DNA of 64,000 bases from Pedobacter psychroterrae (GCF_004331695.1 NZ_SJSL01000002.1:992001-1056000), one strand, 5' to 3'; shown: positions 18,013 through 27,264, counted from the stretch's first letter. The notes: generated by a model from the letters alone, not told the origin. Translations and numbers: made by a program.

Positions 18013-19926
18013 ATGAAGAATTTAAAGATAGTTTTAGTCCTGATACTACTGAGCACATCTATGTCGTGCAAAAAGTATCTGGATGTCATTCCTGATAACA
18101 TTCCGACAATCGAGAATGCGTTCAGTAGTCGTACAACAGCGGAAAAGTACTTGTTTACTTGTTTTATGTACATGCCTTCCCATGCTAGTGTTGATGCAGT
18201 AGGATTTCTCGCTGGCGATGAGTTCTGGTTACCATTTCCTCAGGTTGCCCAATTCCATTATTTCCAGTCATTTGAGGACATTGCTAGGGATAATCAAAGT
18301 ATGGTAGATCCAACTTTGAATTACTGGGATGGCACTAAAGGTGGTAAAGCATTGTTTCAGGGTATCCGGGATTGCAATATCTTTCTTGAAAATATTGGTA
18401 AAGTTCCCGGAATGCAGGAACGTGAAAAGAATCGCTGGATTGCGGAAGTGAAATTCCTGAAAGCTTATTATCACTTCTGGCTGCTAAGAATGTATGGCCC
18501 AATTCCGTTGATTAAAGAAAATTTACCTGTTTCAGCTTCCCCGGAAGAGGTTAAAGTTAAGCGTGCGCCAGTTGATGAATGTTTCGATTATGTAGTTGAA
18601 TTATTAAACGAGGCAATACCAGATCTACCTCCAATCATTGAAAATGAGTCATCCGAGAACGGAAGAATAACTCAGCCAATAGCACTTTCTGTTAAGGCAC
18701 AGATCCTGGTTACGGCGGCGAGCCCATTGTTCAATGGAAACCAGGATATGACCAACTTCAGGGATAAAGATAACACACAACTATTCAATCCTACTCCGAG
18801 CACGGAGAAATGGACACTTGCTGCGGAAGCCGCAAAAGCGGCGATTGATGCATGTCATGCAGCAGGAGCGAGACTAAATGTGTATGCTCCGGTGGTAAAT
18901 ACCTTTGGTCTGTCTGATACCACCCTCATCCAGATGAGTATCAGAAACAGTGTAACAGAAAAATGGAACCCTGAGGTAATCTGGGCAAATACAAACAGCA
19001 TGGCAATACAAATCCAGGCATTGTCCCAAGCCTTTATTGATCCAGCCAAAACATCCAATATGGGTGCCAGATCAATGCTTGCACCAACCCTGGAAATAGC
19101 TGAACTTTTCTATACCAACAATGGAGTGCCTATCAATGAAGACAATAGCTGGGATTACGCTGGAAGGTACGCTGTTAAAACTGCGACTGCAAAAGATAGA
19201 TTTAACCTGCAAACCGGTTACAAAACTGCCTCACTTCATATGAACAGGGAAAACAGGTTCTATGCAGACCTTGGTTTTGATGGAGGTGTATGGTATGGTC
19301 AAGGTAAATACGACGACAAACAACCTTGGTTTATCGAAGGTCGTACCAATCAGACTGCAGGTAAGAGAGGAATTTCATTGTACTCTGCTACCGGATACTG
19401 GTCTAAAAAACTGGTAAACTTTCAGAATATTATAGAGGCTGGTGATGGAGGTCCATACACAATAAAGCCATACCCATGGCCGGTAATCAGACTGGCTGAG
19501 GTCTATTTATTGTATGCAGAGGCATTGAATGAATCTGCAGGCCCATCTCCCGAAGTATATAACTGGATCAACCTGGTAAGGGCTAGGGCAGGACTGCAAT
19601 CAGTAGAGAAATCCTGGTCAGAACATTCAAGGATCAAAGATAAATATCTAACCCAGAACGGACTGAGGTCTATTATCCAACAAGAAAGACAAATTGAACT
19701 GGCTTTTGAAGGTCAACGCTTTTGGGACATAATGAGGTGGAAGAAAGGAAGGGAAGAATTTAATGGACCAATAAAAGGATGGGATATTGATCAAGAGGCA
19801 CCTGAGAACTACTATCGGGTTAGAACACTTTTCAATAAGAAATTTAGTAATAAAGACTATTTCTGGCCTATTAGCGAAAATAACCTCGTTGTAAACAATA
19901 ATCTGGTTCAAAATCCAGGATGGTAA
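18013..19926 (+). CDS. SusD-like surface glycan-binding lipoprotein (PUL 1)
   Basis: A 637-aa lipoprotein with lipobox Cys at residue 19 (TSMSC-KKYLD). It has the TPR-rich SusD/RagB fold: AEVKFLKAYYHFWLLRMYGPIPL in the first half and the C-terminal PVIRLAEVYLLYAEALNE, VRARAGL and RQIELAFEGQRFWDIMRWK segments. The end, FWPISENN with LVQNPGW, is the usual SusD tail. It starts 10 bp after its SusC partner. At 637 residues it is longer than many SusD proteins, with extra loops around 380-450 that may shape ligand choice. Confidence 0.95.
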   Translation: MKNLKIVLVLILLSTSMSCKKYLDVIPDNIPTIENAFSSRTTAEKYLFTCFMYMPSHASVDAVGFLAGDEFWLPFPQVAQFHYFQSFEDIARDNQSMVDPTLNYWDGTKGGKALFQGIRDCNIFLENIGKVPGMQEREKNRWIAEVKFLKAYYHFWLLRMYGPIPLIKENLPVSASPEEVKVKRAPVDECFDYVVELLNEAIPDLPPIIENESSENGRITQPIALSVKAQILVTAASPLFNGNQDMTNFRDKDNTQLFNPTPSTEKWTLAAEAAKAAIDACHAAGARLNVYAPVVNTFGLSDTTLIQMSIRNSVTEKWNPEVIWANTNSMAIQIQALSQAFIDPAKTSNMGARSMLAPTLEIAELFYTNNGVPINEDNSWDYAGRYAVKTATAKDRFNLQTGYKTASLHMNRENRFYADLGFDGGVWYGQGKYDDKQPWFIEGRTNQTAGKRGISLYSATGYWSKKLVNFQNIIEAGDGGPYTIKPYPWPVIRLAEVYLLYAEALNESAGPSPEVYNWINLVRARAGLQSVEKSWSEHSRIKDKYLTQNGLRSIIQQERQIELAFEGQRFWDIMRWKKGREEFNGPIKGWDIDQEAPENYYRVRTLFNKKFSNKDYFWPISENNLVVNNNLVQNPGW

Positions 19927-19945
19927 CACAATTAAATTTGTCTTT

Positions 19946-21130
19946 ATGAAAAGTTTTAAATATTTATTAATGACATGCATGGCTTGCCTTACTCTGGCAG
20001 CATGTAAAGTCGACGGACCAGCGCCCTTGGATACGGATAAAGGTGCACCGGAACCGGTTACCAATATAAAAGTTGAAAATCTACATGGTGCTGCAAAAAT
20101 AACATACAGGCTTCCAAATGATAAGAAACTTCTATATGTGAAAGCGGAATGTATGATTAACGGCAGAATGGTTGAAGCCAAGTCCTCACCATATAACAAT
20201 GAATTGTTGATTGAAGGATTTGGTACGGCAGGAGAGGCAGAAGTTAACCTGTATTCGGTAAGCGTTAGTGAGAAAAGATCGGAACCACTGGTGGTGAAAG
20301 TAAATCCGCTTACGCCCCCTTACGAAGATGCGTTTAAAAGCCTGGAGTTGAGAGAGACTTTTGGCGGTGCCAATGTTAGCTTCGACAATCCTACAGAGGC
20401 AAACCTGGTAATCAATATATTGGCTCAACAGCCTAATGGAGATTGGAAACCTGCAGAGACCTATTACACCCAGAAAGCAAACGGAGTATTTTCTGCACGT
20501 GGTTTTGAACCAACGCCAACGAAGTTTGCTGTGTACATCAAAGATCGATGGAACAATTACTCAGATACGCTGATTAAAGAATTGGTGCCGATATTTGAAA
20601 AGCAACTGGATCGTACAAAATTCAGGGAACTTAATCTTCCTACAGATCAGCAGGCTGCATTCGGTTGGGTAATGCCAAATATCTGGGATGGTGTCATTGT
20701 GAACAATTCAAACATTGATAAGCCTGGTTTTCACACCTCTCCAAATGGAATATGGCCACAATGGTTCAGCTTTAGTCTTGGTGTAAAATCCAAACTAAGC
20801 CGCTTCAAATACTGGCAACGCGGAGCCTGGGTGTCATTTACAGATCGTAATATCAAGCAATTTGAAGTATGGGGAAGTAATGACCCTGCACCAGATGGCA
20901 GTTGGGATAGCTGGACAAAGCTGATGGATGGCACCTCTGTTAAGCCATCTGGTTTGCCTATCGGTACCAACTCACCAGAAGATATTGCACTGGTAGGAGC
21001 AGGTGAGGAATTTATATTCCCTGAGAACACACCAGATGTAAAATATATCAGAATCAAGGTATTGCAAACTTGGAGCGGCGCCAAATCCTTCTACATTATG
21101 CAGGTAGGATTTTGGGGAGCTGAGCAGTAG
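19946..21130 (+). CDS. Surface lipoprotein with C-terminal discoidin-like domain (DUF4959/DUF5126/DUF5000 type)
   Basis: A 394-aa lipoprotein, lipobox Cys at residue 20. The order looks like an Ig-like DUF4959 domain (about 30-125), a DUF5126-like beta domain (about 130-220) and a DUF5000/F5-8C-like discoidin domain (about 245-394) holding WPQWFSFSLGVKSKLSRFKYWQRG and VKYIRIKVLQ. It occupies the SusE position, so it probably binds glycan at the cell surface. It is 19 bp after susD. Its C-terminal half is clearly related to that of the next gene, indicating an old duplication. DUF numbers are from memory of the family pattern. Confidence 0.8.
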   Translation: MKSFKYLLMTCMACLTLAACKVDGPAPLDTDKGAPEPVTNIKVENLHGAAKITYRLPNDKKLLYVKAECMINGRMVEAKSSPYNNELLIEGFGTAGEAEVNLYSVSVSEKRSEPLVVKVNPLTPPYEDAFKSLELRETFGGANVSFDNPTEANLVINILAQQPNGDWKPAETYYTQKANGVFSARGFEPTPTKFAVYIKDRWNNYSDTLIKELVPIFEKQLDRTKFRELNLPTDQQAAFGWVMPNIWDGVIVNNSNIDKPGFHTSPNGIWPQWFSFSLGVKSKLSRFKYWQRGAWVSFTDRNIKQFEVWGSNDPAPDGSWDSWTKLMDGTSVKPSGLPIGTNSPEDIALVGAGEEFIFPENTPDVKYIRIKVLQTWSGAKSFYIMQVGFWGAEQ

Positions 21131-21176
21131 TCCTGCCTTAATTAATTAAAGTATACATACCATTAAAATTCATCGT

Positions 21177-22373
21177 ATGAAACATATATTTAAACATATT
21201 GCCGGTTGCGTTTTACTATCGCTTATCATCTTTGGCTGTAAAAAGGAAGATGCCTATAAGGATTTCGTAAAAGGTGGTGCAATAATTTACCCCGGCAAAC
21301 CGCTGGATCTTAAAGCACTTGCCGGAAAGAACCGTGCAAAGCTTTCCTGGGTAGTGATAGATGCCAAAGTTTCAAGATTTGTGATCCATTGGAACAATCG
21401 CATGGATTCTCTGGAAGTACCTGCTGTAAATACAGGGGAAACAGCTGATACTGTTAATGTAATTGTAGGGAATCTTCCCGAAAATAATTACATTTTCGAA
21501 ATAGTTTCTTATGATAGCGATGGAAACAGATCTATCAAAGAGGAAGTAGCTACCAAAGTTTATGGTGACGAGTTCATAGGTTCACTGTTGAATCGTCCAA
21601 TTAAAAGATCAGGCTCAATGAGCGGTATAGCAGAAGTTTACTGGGGAACGCCAGAGCAAAGCGATGTCGGTGTTGAGGTAAAATACACTGATAATTCCGG
21701 TATGGTACGAAACGTAACGGTCTCTAATACCGATACGCTAACTACGCTCACCAATTATAAAAATGGCACACAGTTTAGTTACCGTACATTCTTCCTGCCT
21801 GATACCATGTCATTTGATACCGTGTCAACAGCTTTCGTATCACCACCAGCTCCGGTAGTTGCGTATCCTCAGTTATCCAGCAGTACTTTCAAACCGTATG
21901 TGTTGCCTACAGATGCCACTACAGCTTGGGGCTGGACCTTACCGATGCTTTGGGATAACAACACTGCAGAAGGGAGCGGTTTCCACACTTTTGATGTTGC
22001 AATGCCTGCTCATTTTAGCATTGACCTTGGGGTGGTGACTTCACTACATGAAATAAAGGTTTGGCAGCGTGTGCTGACGCTCTATGATGCCGGAAACCTT
22101 CGGAATTTTGAAATCTGGGGCAGTACTGCACCACCTGCAGACGGCAGTTTCACAGGCTGGACTAAACTCGGTACGTTCGAATCAATCAAACCATCCGGAC
22201 AGGCAAGTGGATATACCACTGCAGACGGAAACTATGCAAAAGCAGGTGAATCATTTATATTCCCTGACAATATTCCTGACGTTCGTTATCTCCGGTTTAA
22301 AGTATTCAAAAACTGGCTCGGCAAAAACCCGGGTGCAATCCATCTGATGGAAATGAAACTTTGGACAAAATAA
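21177..22373 (+). CDS. Surface lipoprotein, DUF4998-like with C-terminal discoidin-like domain
   Basis: A 398-aa lipoprotein, lipobox Cys at residue 21 (IIFGC-KKED). The N-terminal part (about 25-220) resembles DUF4998, two fibronectin-like repeats with RAKLSWVVIDAKVSRFVIHW. The C-terminal 150 residues form a discoidin-like domain with PAHFSIDLGVVTSLHEIKVWQR and FEIWGSTAPPADGSF, parallel to FEVWGSNDPAPDGSW in the preceding protein. It fills the SusF position, and two different N-terminal halves with a shared glycan-binding-like end suggest two contact modes for one substrate. A strong hairpin follows. Confidence 0.78.
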   Translation: MKHIFKHIAGCVLLSLIIFGCKKEDAYKDFVKGGAIIYPGKPLDLKALAGKNRAKLSWVVIDAKVSRFVIHWNNRMDSLEVPAVNTGETADTVNVIVGNLPENNYIFEIVSYDSDGNRSIKEEVATKVYGDEFIGSLLNRPIKRSGSMSGIAEVYWGTPEQSDVGVEVKYTDNSGMVRNVTVSNTDTLTTLTNYKNGTQFSYRTFFLPDTMSFDTVSTAFVSPPAPVVAYPQLSSSTFKPYVLPTDATTAWGWTLPMLWDNNTAEGSGFHTFDVAMPAHFSIDLGVVTSLHEIKVWQRVLTLYDAGNLRNFEIWGSTAPPADGSFTGWTKLGTFESIKPSGQASGYTTADGNYAKAGESFIFPDNIPDVRYLRFKVFKNWLGKNPGAIHLMEMKLWTK

Positions 22374-22383
22374 CACCAGCATT

Positions 22384-22417
22384 TACACAGGCGTCTTTAT
22401 TCAGGGACGCCTGTGTA
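22384..22417 (+). terminator. Strong hairpin after the SusC-SusF-like genes
   Basis: A perfect 12-bp stem (22384-22395 with 22406-22417; arm TACACAGGCGTC) closes a 10-base loop 10 bp after the stop at 22373. The following sequence, ATTTATAAAG, has only a weak T-run. It may be a partial terminator or an mRNA-stabilising 3' hairpin that lowers expression of the enzymes downstream relative to SusC/SusD. Confidence 0.6.
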
Positions 22418-22483
22418 TTTATAAAGCGTCCGTGTACAGGTTGCCAATTTCATGGCGTATTACAGCCTTTAAAAAAACCAAGT

Positions 22484-22603
22484 ATGAACAAAACCAAATA
22501 TCAAATCGCATTATTCCTTTTACTTGTTTTTTCACTCGCTTGTGCAAAGCAAAATGCGAATCCCCGCACGGTGGCAAACGGACTAGGCATTGTCATCAAA
22601 TAA
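22484..22603 (+). CDS. Very small putative lipoprotein (39 aa)
   Basis: A 39-codon frame starting at ATG 22484 encodes a lysine-containing N-terminus, a hydrophobic core and a lipobox with Cys at residue 20 (VFSLAC-AKQ), then only 19 residues. It lies between the post-SusF hairpin and the TIM-barrel gene, 14 bp upstream of the latter. The signal peptide is convincing, but so short a mature part could be a real micro-lipoprotein, the broken start of a lost PUL gene, or a leader peptide. I do not recognise the product. Confidence 0.45.
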   Translation: MNKTKYQIALFLLLVFSLACAKQNANPRTVANGLGIVIK

Positions 22604-22617
22604 CACACAAAATTTAT

Positions 22618-23817
22618 ATGATGAAGAAATTATTTCTATCCTGCTTTTTAGCGGTTTCGCTAATAACAAACCTATCTGCGCAGAAGAAAGAGAGTGCGCA
22701 GATCCCCACCCTGGCATGGGTGGGCGTTCCAGAATCTGAAACTACCATAGAACGGTTCCTCGAACTTAAGGAAGCCGGCTTTACACACAATTTTAGCTTT
22801 TACACCAGCGCCGACGCTTTTGAAAAGGCACTAAAAATAGCGGAAAAGGTGGGGGTTAAAATGATTTTGAACTGTCCGGAACTAAAGAAAGATCCGGAAA
22901 ATACAGTAAGACGTTTCATGAAAAGCAAAGCGCTTGATGCTTATTACCTGACTGATGAACCTGGTCGCTCCAGCTTTCCTGAACTGGGTGACTGGGCACG
23001 CAGGATTCAGGCAGTAGACAATAAGCGCTTTTGCTATCTAAACCTGTTTCCAAATTACGCACCTACCAGTGCCCTGGGTACTGAAACCTACCGGGAGCAC
23101 GTGAATATTTTCATCAAAGAAGTACCCTTGCAAGTTCTATCCTTTGATCACTATCCTGTAGTGGGAGCTACCAGTGCTGATGTAAGGGATATCTGGTACG
23201 AAAACCTGGAGATTTTCGCTGACGAAGCTGCAAAAGTAAATAAACCATTCTGGGCCTTTGCTTTAACTGTGGCCCACGGGCCTTATCCCGTTCCCACCAT
23301 TCCTGCCCTCAGGATGCAGATATATAGTGATTTGGCCTATGGTGCCCAGGGTATCCAATACTTTACCTATCAAACGCCACCAGATCCCCAGTGGGATTTT
23401 AACAATGCTCCCATCACCAAAGAGATGAAGCGCAATCAGGTATACGACATGGTCAAGTCAATGAACCAGGAAATCAAAGCACTATCGCCTGTTTTTTTAG
23501 GTGCAAAAGTGATTTCCCTGGCACATACAGGAAAAAATATTCCCATAGGGACCAAACAGTTATCCGCTTTGCCGACACCTATAAAATCTGTAGAAACGGA
23601 AGGACTTGGAGCGGTGGTATCTCATCTTAAAAATGGAAAAGAGGAATACCTGGTTATCGTAAACCGGGATATGGTCAAAACAATGAAACTCACCGTAAAA
23701 AGCGACCCTTCGGTTCAAAAAGTATTGAAAGACGGTACAACTTTACCTGCAAGCACTTACATGGATACGATCATGGTAGAACCTGGCGATGTGCAGATTT
23801 TCAAATGGAAACAATAA
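22618..23817 (+). CDS. Secreted TIM-barrel glycoside-hydrolase-like protein, family unassigned
   Basis: A 399-aa exported protein with signal peptide 1-21 (ITNLSAQ). Alternating strands and helices fit a (beta/alpha)8 barrel, with candidate catalytic acids in YLTDEPGRSSF (near residue 118) and later in LSFDHYPV. The C-terminal 70 residues form a small beta domain. The pattern is reminiscent of clan GH-A enzymes such as GH42, but I cannot place it in a numbered family. I chose the ATG at 22618 because it gives a clean signal peptide; the frame is open further upstream. The gene stands between the SusF-like lipoprotein and the GH20 enzyme and presumably acts on the PUL 1 glycan. Confidence 0.65.
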   Translation: MMKKLFLSCFLAVSLITNLSAQKKESAQIPTLAWVGVPESETTIERFLELKEAGFTHNFSFYTSADAFEKALKIAEKVGVKMILNCPELKKDPENTVRRFMKSKALDAYYLTDEPGRSSFPELGDWARRIQAVDNKRFCYLNLFPNYAPTSALGTETYREHVNIFIKEVPLQVLSFDHYPVVGATSADVRDIWYENLEIFADEAAKVNKPFWAFALTVAHGPYPVPTIPALRMQIYSDLAYGAQGIQYFTYQTPPDPQWDFNNAPITKEMKRNQVYDMVKSMNQEIKALSPVFLGAKVISLAHTGKNIPIGTKQLSALPTPIKSVETEGLGAVVSHLKNGKEEYLVIVNRDMVKTMKLTVKSDPSVQKVLKDGTTLPASTYMDTIMVEPGDVQIFKWKQ

Positions 23818-23828
23818 AACACACACAT

Positions 23829-25718
23829 ATGAACAGCAAGTTATTCTCAGTCGGCTTATTCGGCATCATGGTGCTCCTGAATGTAGCAGGGATCAAGGCT
23901 GCAGCGCCTATAAATGAGCTCAACCTCATACCACAACCTGTAAAAATCGAAGCGCTGGCCGGCACGTTTAAGCTCAACAGCAGCACAAAGCTAATTTCCT
24001 CTAGTTCGAACAAGGAAATAGCCGAGCTCTTTGCAGCAATGTTCAAAGCGCCCACGGGTTTCAACTTGCAGCATGCGCTTAGTGGATCCACAGGCATTCA
24101 GTTGTCGATCAGCAGAACGCCTAATGCGCTCCTGGGCAATGAAGGATATACCCTGCATGTCACGCCGGCTAAAATCAGCATTGTAGCCAATAAACCTGCA
24201 GGCCTATTTTATGGCATGCAAACCCTGATGCAGTTGTTGCCTAAAGAAATTGAAAGCCCGCTGTTGATAAAGAATAAATCATGGTCGGTACCTTGTGTCA
24301 AGATAACTGATTACCCAAGATTTGGCTGGCGCGGACTGATGCTGGATGTGAGCCGTCACTATTTCCCTAAAGAAATGGTTAAGAAATACATCAACCAGTT
24401 GGCGAAATACAAAATGAATGTATTTCACTGGCACCTGACTGATGATCAGGGATGGAGAATTGAGATCAAAAGCCTGCCAAAACTTACTGAGATTGGTGCA
24501 TGGCGTGCGCCAAGGGTAGGCTTGTGGTGGACCCGTCCACCCCAGGCTGAAAATGAAGCTGCTACTGATGGCGGGTTTTACACCCAGGAAGATATCAAAG
24601 AGATTGTTAAATACGCCCAAAGCCGTTTTGTGACCATCCTTCCGGAGATCGATGTGCCTGGTCACAGTCTGGCCGCACTGGCAGCCTACCCAGAGTTGTC
24701 CTGTACCGGCAAAGCTTATAAAGTAAATGTGGGTAATCTTTTTTATACAATTGACGACAATGCCTTATGCCCTGGCAATGACCAGACCTACGACTTCATG
24801 CAGAAAGTCATCGAAGAGGTAGCCGGTTTATTTCCAGGTCAGTTCATCCATATAGGTGGAGATGAATGTTTCAAGGGTTTCTGGAAAGATTGCAAGAAAT
24901 GCCAGAAAAGAATGGCTGATGAAAAGCTGCAGAATGTAGAAGAGCTTCAGAGCTATTTTATCAGAAGAATGGAAGGTATGGTAAAGGCCAACGGTAAAAA
25001 GCTGATGGGCTGGGACGAAATACTGGAAGGTGGTTTAGCCCCTGATGCCAATGTAATGTCCTGGAGAGGAATGGGCGGAGGAATTGCTGCAGCAAAAATG
25101 AACCGCCAGGTGGTGATGACCCCAACAGCGCATTGTTATCTCGATCTATATCAGGGTGATCCCATTTCCGAACCGCCTACCTATTCTATGCTGACCTTAT
25201 CCAATTGTTATAACTTTGATCCTGTTCCGCCTGAAGTGACTGATAAATCACTGATATTAGGCGGACAAGGCAATTTATGGACAGAGTCTGTACCCACTTA
25301 CCGCCATGCTGAATACATGACCTGGCCGCGTGCTTTTGCGTTGTCAGAGGTATTCTGGTCACAGAAGGCTAGCATGAACTGGGATAGCTTTGTTCCCCGT
25401 ATGGAAGCCCATTTTGGCCGTTATGATATGGCACAGGTAAATTACGCCAGAAGTGCTTATGACGCTGTTATTAAGCCAGTAAAGGACACCGTAAATAAAA
25501 AGGTACGCGTTGCGCTAGATACTGAAATAAAGAAACTGGACATTTATTATACATTTGACAACACCTTTCCGGACAATTTTTCACCTAAATACAAGGATAC
25601 GTTATCGGTACCTGTTGGTGCAGATCATTTGCGTGTGCTGACTTACCGCAACAATAAGCCAGTAGGCAAGACGATGACTATTACCATCAAAGACCTTGAA
25701 AAACGCGCAGGCTTGTAA
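23829..25718 (+). CDS. Beta-N-acetylhexosaminidase, GH20
   Basis: A 629-aa secreted enzyme that releases terminal GlcNAc or GalNAc by substrate-assisted catalysis. Signal peptide about 1-25, the GH20b alpha/beta domain (about 30-155, with GLFYGMQTLMQLLP), then the barrel with FGWRGLMLDVSRHYF, HWHLTDDQGWRIE, and the catalytic Asp-Glu pair D345-E346 in HIGGDE. A WTESV segment near residue 485 fits the substrate-binding Trp and Glu. About 90 residues of C-terminal beta structure follow. The ATG at 23829 is preferred over one at 23805 that lies inside the preceding gene. Its presence implies a HexNAc-containing glycan for PUL 1. Confidence 0.94.
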   Translation: MNSKLFSVGLFGIMVLLNVAGIKAAAPINELNLIPQPVKIEALAGTFKLNSSTKLISSSSNKEIAELFAAMFKAPTGFNLQHALSGSTGIQLSISRTPNALLGNEGYTLHVTPAKISIVANKPAGLFYGMQTLMQLLPKEIESPLLIKNKSWSVPCVKITDYPRFGWRGLMLDVSRHYFPKEMVKKYINQLAKYKMNVFHWHLTDDQGWRIEIKSLPKLTEIGAWRAPRVGLWWTRPPQAENEAATDGGFYTQEDIKEIVKYAQSRFVTILPEIDVPGHSLAALAAYPELSCTGKAYKVNVGNLFYTIDDNALCPGNDQTYDFMQKVIEEVAGLFPGQFIHIGGDECFKGFWKDCKKCQKRMADEKLQNVEELQSYFIRRMEGMVKANGKKLMGWDEILEGGLAPDANVMSWRGMGGGIAAAKMNRQVVMTPTAHCYLDLYQGDPISEPPTYSMLTLSNCYNFDPVPPEVTDKSLILGGQGNLWTESVPTYRHAEYMTWPRAFALSEVFWSQKASMNWDSFVPRMEAHFGRYDMAQVNYARSAYDAVIKPVKDTVNKKVRVALDTEIKKLDIYYTFDNTFPDNFSPKYKDTLSVPVGADHLRVLTYRNNKPVGKTMTITIKDLEKRAGL

Positions 25719-26027
25719 AAAGACGTTTTTAATTAGTCTTTCTGATAGGCTGGAATTGAATGAAAATACATAAGCCTGCACACATAATAGGCCAAATTAG
25801 GTCTTTTATTGGTTATGCGTTGGTGTTTGTAGGTCTATACACCAACAAAAGACCTATGAAACACCTAGCGAAGACCTAAAATAATGGGAGTTGTCCTTAG
25901 CCTGATAGCAGACCATCTGCAACTTGGTGGTAGCGTGATGATGCTTACATTTATCACCTGAATTAAGTTGTGCTAAATGTAGTAAAATTTTTAGAAGGTA
26001 CGGTAGATTCAGCCCATCTTGTAAAAT
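25719..26027. other. Intergenic region with two hairpins between convergent genes
   Basis: No gene is seen in these 309 bp. A small hairpin (25719-25724 with 25736-25741) follows the GH20 stop and may weakly end its transcript. A larger interrupted hairpin has outer arms AGGTCTTTT (25799-25807) with AAAAGACCT (25847-25855), and inner arms TTGGTGT (25820-25826) with ACACCAA (25839-25845); it leaves a 12-base bulge on one side. It could be a bidirectional terminator or the relic of a mobile repeat. Positions 25860-26027 show nothing I can name. Confidence 0.5.
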
Positions 26028-27083
26028 CTATAAAATAGAATTACCATATCCGACCAGCACTACAGAAAGAATGATCATAGCAATTCCCGTTAGGATCGTG
26101 GCAAGTGTTTTCTTACTTACACCTTTCCATTCTTTATATAAAAAGCCCCACATGTTGGACACCAAAATGATAAATGCCATGTGCAGGATCCATGAACTTG
26201 CCCCATTACCCAGCTTGCTTTCTCCCATGCCATAAAAAAAGTACTGCATAAACCAGGTTGTTCCGGCCAGTGCAGAAAAAATATAGTTCTTCGTGAGTGG
26301 CGTTTTCTTATTGGTATAATCGCCAAAGCTCTTGTTTCGCGCATTCAGGATCATACACCAGATAAAATTTGTAGTTAGTCCCCCCAGCATCACTACAATA
26401 AAAGTCGTGTTGTTTCTAAACAAAGGATTAGCACCAGCAGCTTCACTGGCGTTAGATATGTCATGGCCCGCGGTAATGGCAAAGCTCATACAAGCGCTCA
26501 TGATACCGGAAAATACTGCTACCAGCAACCCTTTTTTAAGGTCAAATTCCTTTACACTTTCTTGTTTCTGTTCTGTAGAAAGTTCGGCTTCTTTTCTGAC
26601 TCCGGCTTTGCCGCAAATCGCGATGCCTACCAGACAGACTACTACGCCAAGCAATACCACCAGTCCTCCACTGGTACTCAGCATATGCGAAAGGCTTCCG
26701 GTGGGATCATCTGATACAATGTCCTGATAAATGGGAGGTATCAAAGCGCCAAAAGCCGAGCAGAATCCCAATGCAACTGACATACCCAGCGACATACCCA
26801 GATAACGCATGGCCAGTCCGAAAGTCAAACCGCCTACGCCCCACATCGCACCAAGAAAATAAGTCCAGAACAGGGTAGAACCATCCGTATTTTTAAGGAT
26901 ATCCACGAAACCGGGTACAGTCAGCCATGCAGAAATCACAGGCACAAACAACCAGGAGAATATGCCTCCTACTATCCAATAGCTTTCCCAGGACCAGCCC
27001 TTTACTTTTTTGTAAGGTATGTAGAAACTTCCGGAGGCAAAGCCTCCAATAAAATGAAAAATAATGCCAAAGATTGCTTGCAT
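26028..27083 (-). CDS. rhaT: L-rhamnose/proton symporter
   Basis: A 351-aa inner-membrane protein with about ten hydrophobic segments of the drug/metabolite-transporter fold. The N-terminal FHFIGGFASGSFYIPYKKVKGWSWE stretch, the WGVGGLTFGLAMRYLGMSLGMS motif near residue 80, and the C-terminal FYGMGESKLG match E. coli RhaT closely in arrangement. It imports L-rhamnose with a proton. Monocistronic and divergent from the HTCS gene by 181 bp. With three GH78 rhamnosidases in the window, it supplies the uptake step before the cytoplasmic oxidative operon at 10989-14687. No rhaA, rhaB or rhaD gene is in the window. Confidence 0.93.
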   Translation of the reverse strand: MQAIFGIIFHFIGGFASGSFYIPYKKVKGWSWESYWIVGGIFSWLFVPVISAWLTVPGFVDILKNTDGSTLFWTYFLGAMWGVGGLTFGLAMRYLGMSLGMSVALGFCSAFGALIPPIYQDIVSDDPTGSLSHMLSTSGGLVVLLGVVVCLVGIAICGKAGVRKEAELSTEQKQESVKEFDLKKGLLVAVFSGIMSACMSFAITAGHDISNASEAAGANPLFRNNTTFIVVMLGGLTTNFIWCMILNARNKSFGDYTNKKTPLTKNYIFSALAGTTWFMQYFFYGMGESKLGNGASSWILHMAFIILVSNMWGFLYKEWKGVSKKTLATILTGIAMIILSVVLVGYGNSIL

Positions 27084-27264
27084 ACAGGTGTTTTATAAAT
27101 ATCTGGTAAAGTACTAATATTCTAAAAAGATAGTAGGCTAAACAATACATTTAAAGCGTTTCGTAATACAATCTTGACATTATACTCAGCCTGATATGCA
27201 TTTTTTATGATCGCTATCAAAAATTACCTTTATATAAGGGTAAAAATTGTATTTTTAGTAAAGT

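Noticed and set aside
19648..20199. 183-codon open frame on the minus strand across the susD end
   Set aside because: It is antisense to the conserved SusD C-terminus and the start of the next lipoprotein; composition looks like a shadow.
27171..27200. TTGACA followed by TATGCA, resembling a sigma-70 promoter of Proteobacteria
   Set aside because: Bacteroidota use a different consensus (TAnnTTTG at -7), and the spacing of 15 is short. Treated as chance.
27084..27264. A third copy of the 45-bp activator element upstream of rhaT
   Set aside because: The complementary strand has GTATTGTTTA followed 14 bases later by TAGAATATT, but the first block fails outside GTATTG and no TAnnTTTG box stands at the right distance. 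The match is too weak to claim.
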